Assembly (NCBI GenBank): GCA_029531795.1
Contig: JAPEIS010000012.1
Coordinates: 1,116,001 to 1,180,000, forward strand
Source: Sclerotinia nivalis
Taxonomy: Eukaryota; Ascomycota; Leotiomycetes; Helotiales; Sclerotiniaceae
DNA length: 64,000 nt
Reading direction: 5' to 3'
Every line of letters starts with the position of its first letter. The stretch's first letter is position 1. Of this stretch, positions 11,641 to 21,787 are shown piece by piece. Both the position numbers and the translations under genes were made by a program. The notes under the pieces were generated by a model. The model made no database searches and was not told the DNA's origin. It worked only from the letters and a program-made list of their open reading frames with translations.

Positions 11641-13333
11641 TAGATATCTACTCTACCATGATTCCATAAGCCTCATCAACCATGACTGTCTCGCCAATAC
11701 CCCACGTGTTGGAACAGCAAAAACGAAACCAAAAACGGAACCAGAAACATCCACGCTATCCGCTCTATAAAAGCTGGGGAAGGAATGACCGTTTCATACG
11801 ATAAAGGAGACGCTTCCAGCACGCGACGTATGTGCCTCAAGAAAGCGTATTGATTTGTTGTAAATGCATTCTTTGCAGTCTTCCACACGATGATATTCGA
11901 GAGAATGATACTCAGTGTCTCCGAATTGTGTTTCTAGAGCACGAAATTGAAAATTAGAGCGGATGGTTAACGTTATGGAGCCACAGAAAGTCTACCAAAT
12001 TGTCACGCCTTACTTCGGGTTCTCGAAGAGGAGTATATGATGAAAGCGTCTTGATCACTAGTGTTTACTACAATGCCTTTCAGATTAGCATTAAACACAT
12101 TGATCAAGCATGAGAAACTATTTTACAGATAGGGGATACAGTGAGATAGCCATATTGAGGGAAAGGATCGGAAACGCAGGAGATGAAAAGCTTAATTAAG
12201 AAACCATCTCAACACGAGAGTTCCGTGTAAACAAGTAATTGACAGACTAGAAAGAAGCGAGTGGGTCAGTGATTAGATACGGATGAGTTTGAGGGGTGGT
12301 TCTGCAGGAGAGACGAATAAGATATTGTGTTGGTAGTACCGTTACCGAGCCCTTGTCATCGAGATTGTTTGCGGTCTGCAATTAAGGGGAACTTCCACTA
12401 TTTCTTTCTCTCTCTCTTCAAACCCCCTGACACAGCAAGCTCAATAATTCAAAACAACCTAACATATCTCAAAACTCTCAACACCGGACCCAATCATATA
12501 TCAAAAAATATATATACAATACTTCAATATTTCCATCTCTCCGAGCTTCTGAATAATACACAATATTGATTTGACAATTTATCCAAATTCAATTTATATC
12601 CATCGAATTATAATCACGGAGCGAGAGAGAGATATATATATTGTCTAGAATAACTTGATATACATCACTACAATAATACCCAGTACCTTTAGAAAATTAG
12701 GTTACATAATATAACAATTTTGAAGTTTCAAAGCCAGTCCCCAAGATCTAAGATCTAAGAAAAAAGCTGATATCAAGACTACACCTGAATGTATTTCAAA
12801 TTATCACAAAAGTCGAAGGAGCGAGAGCGTACCATCTGATCGATAACCTTATAATAAAACTCCCTTGGCCGGGAGTGACGGGAAAATAATCAGTCATAAA
12901 AAATGAGTATTTGCCAATAATGGAGTTGAGATCATTCCATTAGAGCTGGCATGAGAAAAAACAGGGAGGGGATACTAGTCAGCATATCCCAGTAACAACA
13001 AAGCACTAAGACATTTCAATATACAGCCCAGAAAGTAATTGTACTGATTTAATTGTTTATTGGCATTCTATACAGTTGCAAAACGCATTCATTGATTCGT
13101 CATCCATTCATCCATTCATCCATTCATTCATTCATTCATTCCTTACCAGCCCGATCCCGATCCCAACTCCATTGCCGATAATGATACTAATACTCCTTCA
13201 TTCCCTCCCTGGATATAATATGCTGATGCTCGAGTATGCCCAAACTGCGCCAAAGTAGTCTTCCCAAACCGATTTACAAGAACTGACACTTGAATGTCCA
13301 ACATTCTACAAAAATTGTAAAATCACAAAACTC
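11641..13333. other. Intergenic, no gene supported
   Basis: Only short frames are present (for example 11676-11888 minus and 12327-12569 plus), without family motifs. A CATT/CCATT tract lies at about 13101-13142. The last few hundred bases probably carry the 3' UTR of the minus-strand MCM10 gene. Confidence 0.5.
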
Positions 13334-15970
13334 CTAATCTAATTCAATGTCCAATTCAGCACCGCCCAAACTCTCTCTTCCTGCCTCTCTGATTCCCTTT
13401 TCTGTCACGAAGCGAGTTTTCTTTTTAATCCCACCAATTGTATTGGCTCGCTTACGCTTATTAATAGGACTTAATCTAACAGAAGGCTTAGTGCCAATAA
13501 GGCCAAGCTTCTTAGCATCAGGTGGAGATGGTTCTCTGTCCCCGCTGTTCTGCATATCTTGTGGGTTGGGTTGTACCGGATTACGTTTCTTCATGTAATC
13601 GGCACCGAGTCCTCCACCCATCATTCCCAATTTCCTGCCAAGTTCTCTCTCCTTCTCTTGAGCTAGGAGTTGTCTAGTCATTCGGTCTTCCTTTGTGCTT
13701 CCCCTGTGGAAAGCATCGGGATCGAAATCGACATCGTCCAGTAAGTTCACAGCACTTCTTTTGCCAATGTAGATTTGACTATGACTTTCTCTGTCATATT
13801 TAGTCTTTTCTTCCTTCTTAAGTTCTTCTCGACGTTGCATATAGCCCGTCATGTCCTGAGATTTGTATTTTCGTTCTGTTCCCCCTCCTCCATAATTGCG
13901 CTTGGGGCCGAAACTCATAGTATTAACTTCCATGCGGTTTGCATGGGTCTTAGTAAGAGAAAGATTCACGTGAAAGTCGCAGAATTCGGTGTGTCGTTTA
14001 TTGACCCAGGTATCACAAGTTTTACCGTCTTTCTTGACGCTCTTGCAATATCCTAGGTCTCTGTTTGTGCCGATTTCGAGTATAGTGTCGTCACTCGAGT
14101 TGAGTGTGAGGCTAAATTTGCCTGTGTCTGCTTTTCCTCGAGCTGGAGGCATAAATCCAGGGTTGAGCAGCGCGATAACAGTTCCGGGTGTGAGCTTCCA
14201 GAACTTTTCAAATGCTGTTTTGAAAAGGAAAAGTTCAATTTCCCATTTGAGGTCGGTAAGAGTAAGGACCATGAATTTGCCGCCATTCTTAGCTTGGTCC
14301 TGGTGCGCACGTGGTGCAGATTTTGCGGCGATAGTTGCGAACACAACTACATCTTCTTCGATTTCTGGACCAGTAAAGTCAGGCGCTTTGACTGTTCTCA
14401 GTAAATCCGGTATGACGAAAGTTTTCTTTCCTTGGAGGGTCCGGGTAAGCACCTGGTGAGGGATAATTCGTTTGGAGAGGTGAGATGAGGAATATGGCTC
14501 GAATTGCGAAGCTTCTCCATCGGAAGTGTCTGATGGAGCTTTGCTCGGATTGCTATTTGATCGCGTTCTTTTCAAATTATCAAAAGAACTTTGCGTATTT
14601 TTGTTTTGTGAATCAGGTCTCTTTTCACGTGAGTTCGGCCTAGTCAAGAATTTCGTTTCAGTGCCATTCCTTATTGCTGAGCGGAGGGAGTCGAATGAAC
14701 TTTGGGAACTCTGAGAGCTCGGCTTCGTGGTTATTTCATTGCTTTTTTTCAATGCTGAACGTCTCGAGGTATCAAAAGAACCTTGGGAATCCTGTGAACC
14801 TCTTCTCAAGCCAGTGTATATTTCGTTGCTGTTCTTCGACTCTGGGCGCCTCGAACTGTCAAAGGAACCTTGTAAACCTTGTGAAACTGGCCTAGCGGAT
14901 GTTTCCTTGCCGTTCTTCATTGTTGAAAGTGAATTCGACGTAGTTTTGTGCCGTCTCAATTCTCCGTTTGATTTATTGTAGGAATTCAAGACCTCCTCTC
15001 GACTGAATTCTTTGGTGGGGGCAGAATGGTTAGGCAATTCAATTGCGTTGTTTTTGAACGAGTCCATCTGTTTTTGGTCAATATCGAATGCTGAGCTGCG
15101 GTTTTTCTTGATACGAGCAGCTCTTTCCTGTCGCTCGGTATCCACAGCCCTGATTGCAGCCATTCTCTCGCTAAAAGATTTAGGTCTCTCCTCCAGACTT
15201 GAATTCTGCGATGCAGGTGCGCGATTTCCAGTTTGTGAGTGACTTCTTTGTAAAAATGGCCCGGTTCGCTTTGAATTGTTGAATTCTGACTCTAAATTCT
15301 TCCTCAAACTCGGTGCTCTCTTCAGGGAAACATCGGTTCCTTTCAACCCTTTATCTATACCAAGTAAAACCCTTCCGGGCGAACGTGGGAGCTCGGCAGG
15401 CTGAACACGGCGCGGTGGTGATGCTGGAACATTAATCTCGGCGCGCGATTTTGGCCTTTGTAACTGCCTCTCCCTCAACCCTGCCACTCCTAATCCTACC
15501 AATCTTGAGGGCGCCCTATTTGTCGCCGCAGAATTTGCTCTTAAGAGACCCGATGCGGGCCTGCGATCCTCGATTTTCTCATTCTTCTCGCCCTCTGAAT
15601 CCGAACTCTGCTTGCTCTTCTTCTGCAACTTCTTTAATCGGAGTCGCGCTTCGATTGCTTGAAGTTTCAATTGCAAAGTTTCTTCGTCATCGTCATCGTC
15701 GCCCCCCATTTCTTCCATATACATATCCGCTTTCATTCGATCTTTGCCGGTAGCGTGTGATAATGGCGACACAGGGGGTCGTCGTTTCGAAGGAGATGCA
15801 GTAGGGGAAAATCCTGTTGCAAATCGTCGCAATCGATCGCGACCGCTGGGTGTACTTAAAAGCGCTTCTCTGGGAGATCTTGGTGGCCATTGAGCCTCTT
15901 CAGCACCGCCTTTTCTAATTGTTAGTCATGTTTTTATACATCGCATGAAAGTGCACATACCTTGAGACAT
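13334..15970 (-). CDS. MCM10: DNA replication protein Mcm10
   Basis: Two exons: 15970-15961 (ATG plus seven bases) and 15909-13334, joined across a 51-bp intron, giving 861 residues. The tiny first exon was chosen because it restores the fungal N-terminus MSQGG..QWPPRSPREALLSTP in frame. Mcm10 loads and stimulates the CMG helicase and DNA polymerase alpha at origins. Evidence: a long charged, disordered N-terminal half with a short coiled coil (LQLKLQAIEARLRLKKLQKK); a central OB fold (GKKTFVIPDLLRTV, KFMVLTLTDLKWEIELFLF, TPGTVIALLNPGFMPP); then the zinc-binding segment with Cys in GYCKSV, KTCDTW and FCDFH; and a basic C-terminus. Length is normal for filamentous fungi. It is transcribed away from the RNase H2 subunit B gene across a shared 746-bp intergenic region that holds three ACGCGA boxes. 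Confidence 0.93.
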
Positions 15971-16716
15971 AATAAGCACAATAATAATGTGCAAGTAATG
16001 AAACAAGCAGTTAATGAAGCGGTTTAAACTAATTTGGTATCGTGATACCAATTCTCGTGAAATATTGTTGTTTGTCATGAATACCAAGCAGATAATGCAA
16101 AGCTTGGGGTAATTGTTGATTTGTACTAATTTGTTCTAAGTTATTCTCCAGAAATCTAATCAGTAGAAACTTATAAAGGTTGATCGTATTCACTGTACAG
16201 TGATTTAACAGAATCGAATACTAAAGTTGCTTGTGCTTGAAGAACGAAGAGCATCTGTTGATCGAGGGTGAGAGCGCAGGGTCTTATAAGGCGAAGGTAG
16301 GATTTCCATTTGCACCAGAAGTATAAGCTATGATTCGTGTTATTGATATTGTTTATTCGTTTTTGGTGTAGTTTATTCGTTGGCGCAATAGACCGTTCAA
16401 ATCGGTAATTGAGTAGTTGAAGGTTTAATTTTGGGGTTCTCGTTCGCCCCGATTTCAATTTCAGAAACTTTGTGATGAAGCAAAACCCCGGATTTCAAAA
16501 TACCCACTGTCAAGCCAATAGGCGCTCCCAGCCTTGTAGTTTATTGGTTCTTAGACATGACTAAGCCGACGCGATTTCATGCAACGCGACAAGACGCGAC
16601 TTCTTAAAGTGCCCGAGTCTTGGTAGACTCTTTGAATTCATTCAAAAATCAAGTACACAATTGATTACTTACGACTCATTGAACAATTCTACAACAATCA
16701 TACGATAGTTCTGGAT
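15971..16716. other. Divergent promoter region between MCM10 and RNH202
   Basis: This 746-bp region separates two head-to-head genes. It holds the ACGCGA cluster listed separately. The minus-strand frame at 16171-16458 has no ATG at its start and no protein motif, so it is not called. Confidence 0.6.
16569..16599. promoter_or_regulatory. Cluster of three ACGCGA boxes (MBF/MCB-like)
   Basis: ACGCGA occurs at 16569-16574, 16584-16589 and 16594-16599, all in one orientation and within 31 bp. The core ACGCGN is the binding site of the fungal MBF (Mbp1/Res) G1/S transcription factor. The cluster sits about 120 bp before the RNH202 start and 600 bp before the MCM10 start. Both are replication genes, which fits. 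Binding is inferred. Confidence 0.5.
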
Positions 16717-18096
16717 ATGGTGGTAAAAACTAGAGGGAGACCAGCTACCAAAGCTGCTGCAGTGGAAGCAGAGCCTTCAAAAGCCGCTGACCCAAAAGTC
16801 AAATTACAGCCAGATGATACCAATCCCCCGAGGGTTTTTATATTACCAAAGGATATCAGCACGGAGGCTCGAATTATCACAGTCGAAAATCCTAGATATG
16901 CAAAGGATAGCCGATATCTTGTATGCCCCAATAGAGGTTTCAATGAGTTTACTCGAATAGCTGCGCCAAAAACAACACCTCGAAGTTGGTTACTTGTACC
17001 AGAAAATGGGCCAGCCGTTCCCTTGAGCAAGCGACTACCTAAGGATGAAGCGAACGATGAAGAAGAGTCTTCAGCGAAAGGTTATGTCACGAAAGGGGCA
17101 GATCTTTTCATTGCGACCCCAATTGACTTCTTATTCATTATCCTTCCTGCTCTTGTACCCTTATCTACAACCAAAGTTCCAGACCCTCCGAGGAAATTAT
17201 TCCTGTCTGGCGACGACTATATCGACAAGTTAATATCTATATCACCACATCTTCGATCTTTCCTAAGAACCGGTCCTTTACGAACGAGTCTAGAAAAGAG
17301 AATGGCTGCAGTGTGCGACACGGTGGATGCTGGGGACGAAATAATGTTTAGGATAAATGAGCAAAAGCTATTCAAGGAACTTTTACAGAAAGCAAAGAAG
17401 ATGGCTGAGCATGGGTTGCCTGCTAGCATGGAGGAAAAACTCGTCAGAAAAGCGCTAGACACACCAGTTTTGAGTATCAAGCGGGGAGAGGAATCAGCCC
17501 AAGAAGGATCAAAAGAGGAAGCGAACACATCGGCAGAATCAGGTACTTCTACACCACAAATAAACTCACAGGATACACAAGCTACAGTTTCATCTGTAGA
17601 TACTGCGGCAAGTTCATTTTCAGAAGCTTCAACTGCAGCAACATCAATATCGAGCCATTCGGCTGTTGCACCTGAAGATGAGAAAATAAGCGTACCATCG
17701 ATCGATGCACCTGACGGTGTCGCAGATCTGCTGCGCATCCGTACAGCATTTTTCTTCATCTGCTCGAATTACATAGCCCCTCACCTCAGTGAAATACTGA
17801 AGAAGTCTTTGAAATCTTCAACGTCACCTGTTGACTTCACCCCCTTGGACAGCCACCTCGCATATTTGACGAAATTACGACAAGACGCTATAGCAGCCAG
17901 GTCGATGGGTGATTATTCGAGAAAGCGAGCAATGGTCGGAGATGATGAAGAGATAGAGACACGCGCAGAAAAGAAGCGCAAACAAGACGAGGAGGATAAG
18001 AGGAAGAAGGCTGGTGAGAGTCGAGGTGTCAAGAACTTAAAGAAGGTCAACACTAGTGGCATGAAAAAGATGAGTGATTTTTTCAAAAAGAAATGA
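16717..18096 (+). CDS. RNH202: Ribonuclease H2 subunit B
   Basis: A single exon of 459 residues. RNase H2 is a heterotrimer that cuts RNA in RNA-DNA hybrids and starts removal of ribonucleotides misincorporated into DNA. Subunit B is a structural subunit that holds the complex together and links it to PCNA. Evidence: an N-terminal triple-barrel segment (RVFILPKDIS, EARIITVENPRY, YLVCPNRGFNEFTRIAAPK, SWLLVPENG), the middle TPIDFLFIILPALVP, a helical winged-helix region around residues 140-250, a Ser/Thr-rich linker, then RIRTAFFFICSNYIAPHL. The C-terminus MKKMSDFFKKK is a PIP-box-like PCNA-binding motif in which the usual leading Gln is Met. The start ATG follows the divergent promoter and gives a basic N-terminal tail. 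It converges on DUO1 with a 128-bp gap. Confidence 0.92.
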   Translation: MVVKTRGRPATKAAAVEAEPSKAADPKVKLQPDDTNPPRVFILPKDISTEARIITVENPRYAKDSRYLVCPNRGFNEFTRIAAPKTTPRSWLLVPENGPAVPLSKRLPKDEANDEEESSAKGYVTKGADLFIATPIDFLFIILPALVPLSTTKVPDPPRKLFLSGDDYIDKLISISPHLRSFLRTGPLRTSLEKRMAAVCDTVDAGDEIMFRINEQKLFKELLQKAKKMAEHGLPASMEEKLVRKALDTPVLSIKRGEESAQEGSKEEANTSAESGTSTPQINSQDTQATVSSVDTAASSFSEASTAATSISSHSAVAPEDEKISVPSIDAPDGVADLLRIRTAFFFICSNYIAPHLSEILKKSLKSSTSPVDFTPLDSHLAYLTKLRQDAIAARSMGDYSRKRAMVGDDEEIETRAEKKRKQDEEDKRKKAGESRGVKNLKKVNTSGMKKMSDFFKKK

Positions 18097-18224
18097 TTGT
18101 ACTTATTCTAAAGAAAGTTGGCGTTAGGGGCCGGTTTTCGGTAGGGGTTTTGGGTAAGATCGATCCGGATTGGCACATCTGAGATACCATCATGTAGAAT
18201 ATTGCAGCGAATGATTTTGATGAT

Positions 18225-18987
18225 TTATCGTATGCCCCGTGCTCTCCCTCGTGGAATACCTCGTCCAATACCTGACCCACCTCTGCCAGTGCCTGTGCTT
18301 GAGCCTGTCGAACTTCCACGACCATATCCTGATGAGCTAACACTTCCAGTTCTTGACACGCCTCCTCTAGGTCTGCCTCTCCCTCCCCTGGTACCACGAG
18401 CTGTTGTGCCAGCTTGTCTTTGTCGTTCTTCGTCCTCCGCTCTTTGCCTCGCAGCTTCTCTTCTTCGCTCTTCCTCCGCGACCCGACGTTCAGCAGCTTG
18501 AGCTTTCAATACCTGCTCATTCTCCATATCTGCAATGTCCTGACTTGCACCTCGCCAATTTGGGTTTAAGATCAACCTTTGATTGTGTTCCGTCTGCGAT
18601 AGTATGCGAATCCATGTGTTAAGCAGCGTTGAAGCTGATGTGACCGTTTGTGAAACTGTCTGAAATGATTCTTAGCTACAATCCAATATCTATCAATACA
18701 CAAATGCTCCTTACATCCATGTTTCCTTTCGCAAGATCTAGGCTGCCTAGCACTCCTTCTATAAGTTCATTGATATTGCGCACTCCTTCTAATTCCTTCT
18801 GTAGAGCCGCTTCCCTTGCTGTTTCAGCGTCATATTTTGATCCTCCACTTCTATGCGCCGGCCCACTGCTTTCTGCATTTTTGTTTGGGGCCTTTAGTTT
18901 CGATTTTGAAGGTCTGGAGGGGGATGCAAAAAGGTCCTCATTGTCTGAGTCTGACAGGTCTAGCTTGCCAATATCTGGGGTAGCCAT
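18225..18987 (-). CDS. DUO1: DASH/Dam1 complex subunit Duo1
   Basis: Two exons, 18987-18715 and 18659-18225 (54-bp intron), give 235 residues. Duo1 is a subunit of the DASH ring, which couples kinetochores to spindle microtubules. Evidence: acidic N-terminal KLDLSDSDNEDLFASPS; the conserved helical core ALQKELEGVRNINELIEGVL and LDLAKGNMD, which continues across the splice site into TVSQTV and LLNTWIRILSQTEHNQ; then LILNPNWRGASQDIADMENE and a charged coiled coil. The C-terminus is an RGG/Gly-Ser-rich tail (RGGRGRPRGG). The start at 18987 (MATPDIG) is chosen because the family begins there; an ATG-less extension upstream is open. It is divergent from the unnamed gene at 19700 across 712 bp containing one ACGCGT box. 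Confidence 0.9.
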
Positions 18988-19699
18988 GGTCGAAGATGCA
19001 AGTTCAAGGTCAGGGGTAAAGGTCAGAGTCAAGGTCTAGTTCAGTGGGTTGATAAGAAAAGTTTAACTTAAAATATTTCCAGAATTCTTTGAAACAACCT
19101 AAATAATAGGCTTTAACGCGTAAAGTCACGTAAATTCACGTCTTAACATAGTCTAACAGAGTCTAACAGAGTCTAACATAAGCTGTTCATCAGTCAATCT
19201 ACCATAAATTGTCCGAGCGTCTTGATACTAATGAAAGCCTAAGGAAATCAACATGGCTGGGAATCTTTCTTCCGACCTCCTGCTTTTTTGACCATGACAA
19301 CAGACAACACAAATATCACAATCCCTTCAATCTTATTCTTGTCTAATTCCTTCCTTTATGCAATTCTGCCATTTATACAAGAATAGTTTGATTCCTTTGC
19401 TTAGCATTTCAGCGTCATCATCTTGAACCTGCAAAATTCACACAATTTTTTCGTACCACATCAACAGCAATAACTACCACCATAACTACCGTATCAACAG
19501 TTGATTATTTACATTGTTGATTGTACCGATCTATATGTATTCAGCCAGTTGAAGATTCATTCACCTTTTATAAAAAATCACTTTCTATGACTGTTGAATA
19601 TTCATCTTAAAATTCTATTCCATCTTTTGGGAGCAGGTTTTCACAACATTCGACCGCACGGCCATACAGATCCTCAAGGTTCTCTTTTTTTTGGCAAAC
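18988..19699. other. Divergent promoter region between DUO1 and the 19700 gene
   Basis: A 712-bp region with no gene. It contains an ACGCGT box (19116-19121) followed by two CACGTAAATTCACGT-type half sites, a near-tandem AGTCTAACAGAGTCTAACA tract around 19150-19180, and CT-rich leader sequence before the plus-strand gene. Confidence 0.55.
19116..19121. promoter_or_regulatory. ACGCGT box (MCB-like)
   Basis: A single perfect Mlu I cell-cycle box core lies 129 bp upstream of the DUO1 start. One 6-bp match can occur by chance. Its position between two genes with cell-cycle features, and the ACGCGA cluster 2.5 kb away, make it worth recording. Confidence 0.3.
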
Positions 19700-21167
19700 A
19701 TGGCTACCTCTACTTTGCGACCAAGTACCCCTCCACCTTCAAATTCCCTCAAAACTCCATCAACACCACGCTTTGGCTATGATGATGATTACGAACCTTA
19801 TTCGCCCAGGAAGTCAAGTCGAGTAGCTTCAAGAGCAATTCGGAACGCGGTAACTCCACCACCTCCAGCTATCAAACATAATATCCGCAACAATCTTTCT
19901 ACTCCACAATCAACACCTCGAGCCGCCAGAAAAGTCATATTTTCCGGTACACCACAACATATTCACTCGTCATTACCTAAATCTCCTCAGACTGCGACAA
20001 AACGGCGCGCACCTAGATCGGCTACCACAATTGACGGACGAGAAGTTTCTGGCGCATTGAATCTCGACAACACAACTTCCGCAGCTACAGCTCTCGGTCT
20101 AACTCCCAAAAGTAAGAAAAGAGAGCATAAGATGGACCACCATCAACGACCTGGCACCATGGTTCGCGGCGATGGCATGCTACCAACACCTTCTAAGACC
20201 CCACGTCACCCCAAGCAAACGGAGGAATTAAAACAAGGAATCAACGCAGTTTCTCGTACTCTATTTACCTCAATCCATGCCGATAATTCGGAGGATGCCA
20301 TGCCAAAACCAAAGAAGAGCCGCAAGAGATTCAACAACTATGGTCTTGATAGCTCATCTGCAGATGAACCAATTGCTATCTTCACCGATTCTGAGGACCG
20401 CATTCCAGAGGTCGACAGCCATTCCGATAATCCTTTCTTTGGTAGTAGCCCTCCACAGAATACTAGAGGCAGAAGCAGGAAGCCCAAATTGATTCACGTT
20501 CCAGGAGAGGAGGACCAAACTATGGAGCAGCTTATGGGTCGTGAGGATGGACATGTTGCCAACTTGTAAGTTGCATATTCTTCCCGATCTAAAGACTAAT
20601 TTTGCTAACTATTACTGCTATAGCCGTGGTAAACTAATCTTCAAAAAGAACTCGAATGCCTCCGCAAGCCATAGTCCAACTCGAAGTGGAGGTCGTGCTG
20701 AAGTCATGGTTCTCGATCAAAGTTTTGCTGGCGAACCTAATGGACCAGTCACACGTTCATGCAGACGCCAGCTGTTCACCAACAATCGCCGAGCTCCCGC
20801 CATTCCACAAGTCCAAGTGACTGAAGACGAAGAGGAGGCTTTGACTGATATCGAGGAGAAGTTTTATACCGATGCGACAGACACGGATGTTGAGCCACGC
20901 ACCCCATTCCATATCCAAGGTCTTATGACTCCCGATGCGCCAAGATTTGGACCAACTTCCTCACCAACTATCAAGAGAGCTACACGCGCTACAAAGAGAT
21001 ATGACGTTGTCGAATCGCCAGTAACTCCTCCACGCCGTGGTCGATCTCAGGTCACTAGTCCGTTTAAATCATCCGGAAGTGACAACAACTTTGAGAGCGC
21101 ATCGAGAAAGCGTGATGGAGAACCCGTTGCAAGACCCACTGAGGAAGTGAAGAGAGCACGCAACTAG
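19700..21167 (+). CDS. Uncharacterised SP/TP-rich, probably nuclear protein
   Basis: Two exons, 19700-20565 and 20624-21167 (58-bp intron), give 469 residues. I cannot name it. The N-terminus MATSTLRPSTPPPSNSLKTP is dense in Ser/Thr-Pro. Throughout there are many (S/T)-P-x-(K/R)-like sites: YSPRKS, LTPKSKK, LPTPSKTPR, VTPPRRGR. Several basic clusters could act as nuclear localisation signals (KPKKSRKR, TKRRAPR). A short ordered-looking motif, ANFRGKLIFKK, is created exactly across the splice junction, which supports the exon join. Acidic patches follow (TEDEEEALTDIEEKF). The pattern is that of a CDK substrate or regulator, mostly disordered. Its place next to DUO1, RNH202 and MCM10 agrees with a cell-cycle role, but that is inference. 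Confidence 0.8.
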
Positions 21168-21787
21168 AATCCTTCATTAGGATTCTTGTTATGGCTTCTT
21201 ATTTGTTCTAGGGTCATTGGAATGAAGATTGATTGCATATTGGTAAACGCATTGGACGGGCTGGGCGGGAGTTTTTGCAGAGCTTTTCGAGTCATCTGCT
21301 TATGAGCTTTCTTTGACTGCAGGGATTTGCAGTGTTTATTTCTTTTAATCACCTACTTGAGACATTTTACTTTTTTAACGGTCGTCACTGCATGAATTGA
21401 CGGGCTCTTCGAGGCCATTGCACATGGCAGAATTTTGGACCCCTTCTTGCGCACCTTTTTTGTAAAATACCAGGAAATGGCGTTTTCAGTTTTCAGGCAT
21501 AGCGAGATTTGGTCTACTACTGTACCTTACGAAATTAAATGATCAAGCATATTAACAAACTATTATCTTCATAATTTGAATGGATGTGATATGATTGCCG
21601 TGTATGCCATGCAAATGATGCCATAGGTTAGTGTCAAACTAATTAGCTCAAAGGATTGTGTTCCGGCAAACCTTAATCCCTGTTTAGAAAGATATCGATA
21701 AATATCCCCCGCACATCCCACCAAAATCTCAATTTACTTAGACACAGCTCTTTGGATACAGCACCTTTTCAAGCTACCACATTCAAC
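21168..21787. other. Intergenic, no gene seen
   Basis: A 620-bp gap between two plus-strand genes. It presumably contains a 3' UTR and the promoter of the SurE-TTL gene. No motif stands out. Confidence 0.55.

Noticed and set aside
11676..11888. Minus-strand frame with a hydrophobic end
   Set aside because: Short, isolated, no start context and no homology recalled; it may be part of the relic region but cannot be supported.
16171..16458. Minus-strand frame between MCM10 and RNH202
   Set aside because: No ATG at its start and no motif; it lies in a divergent promoter region.
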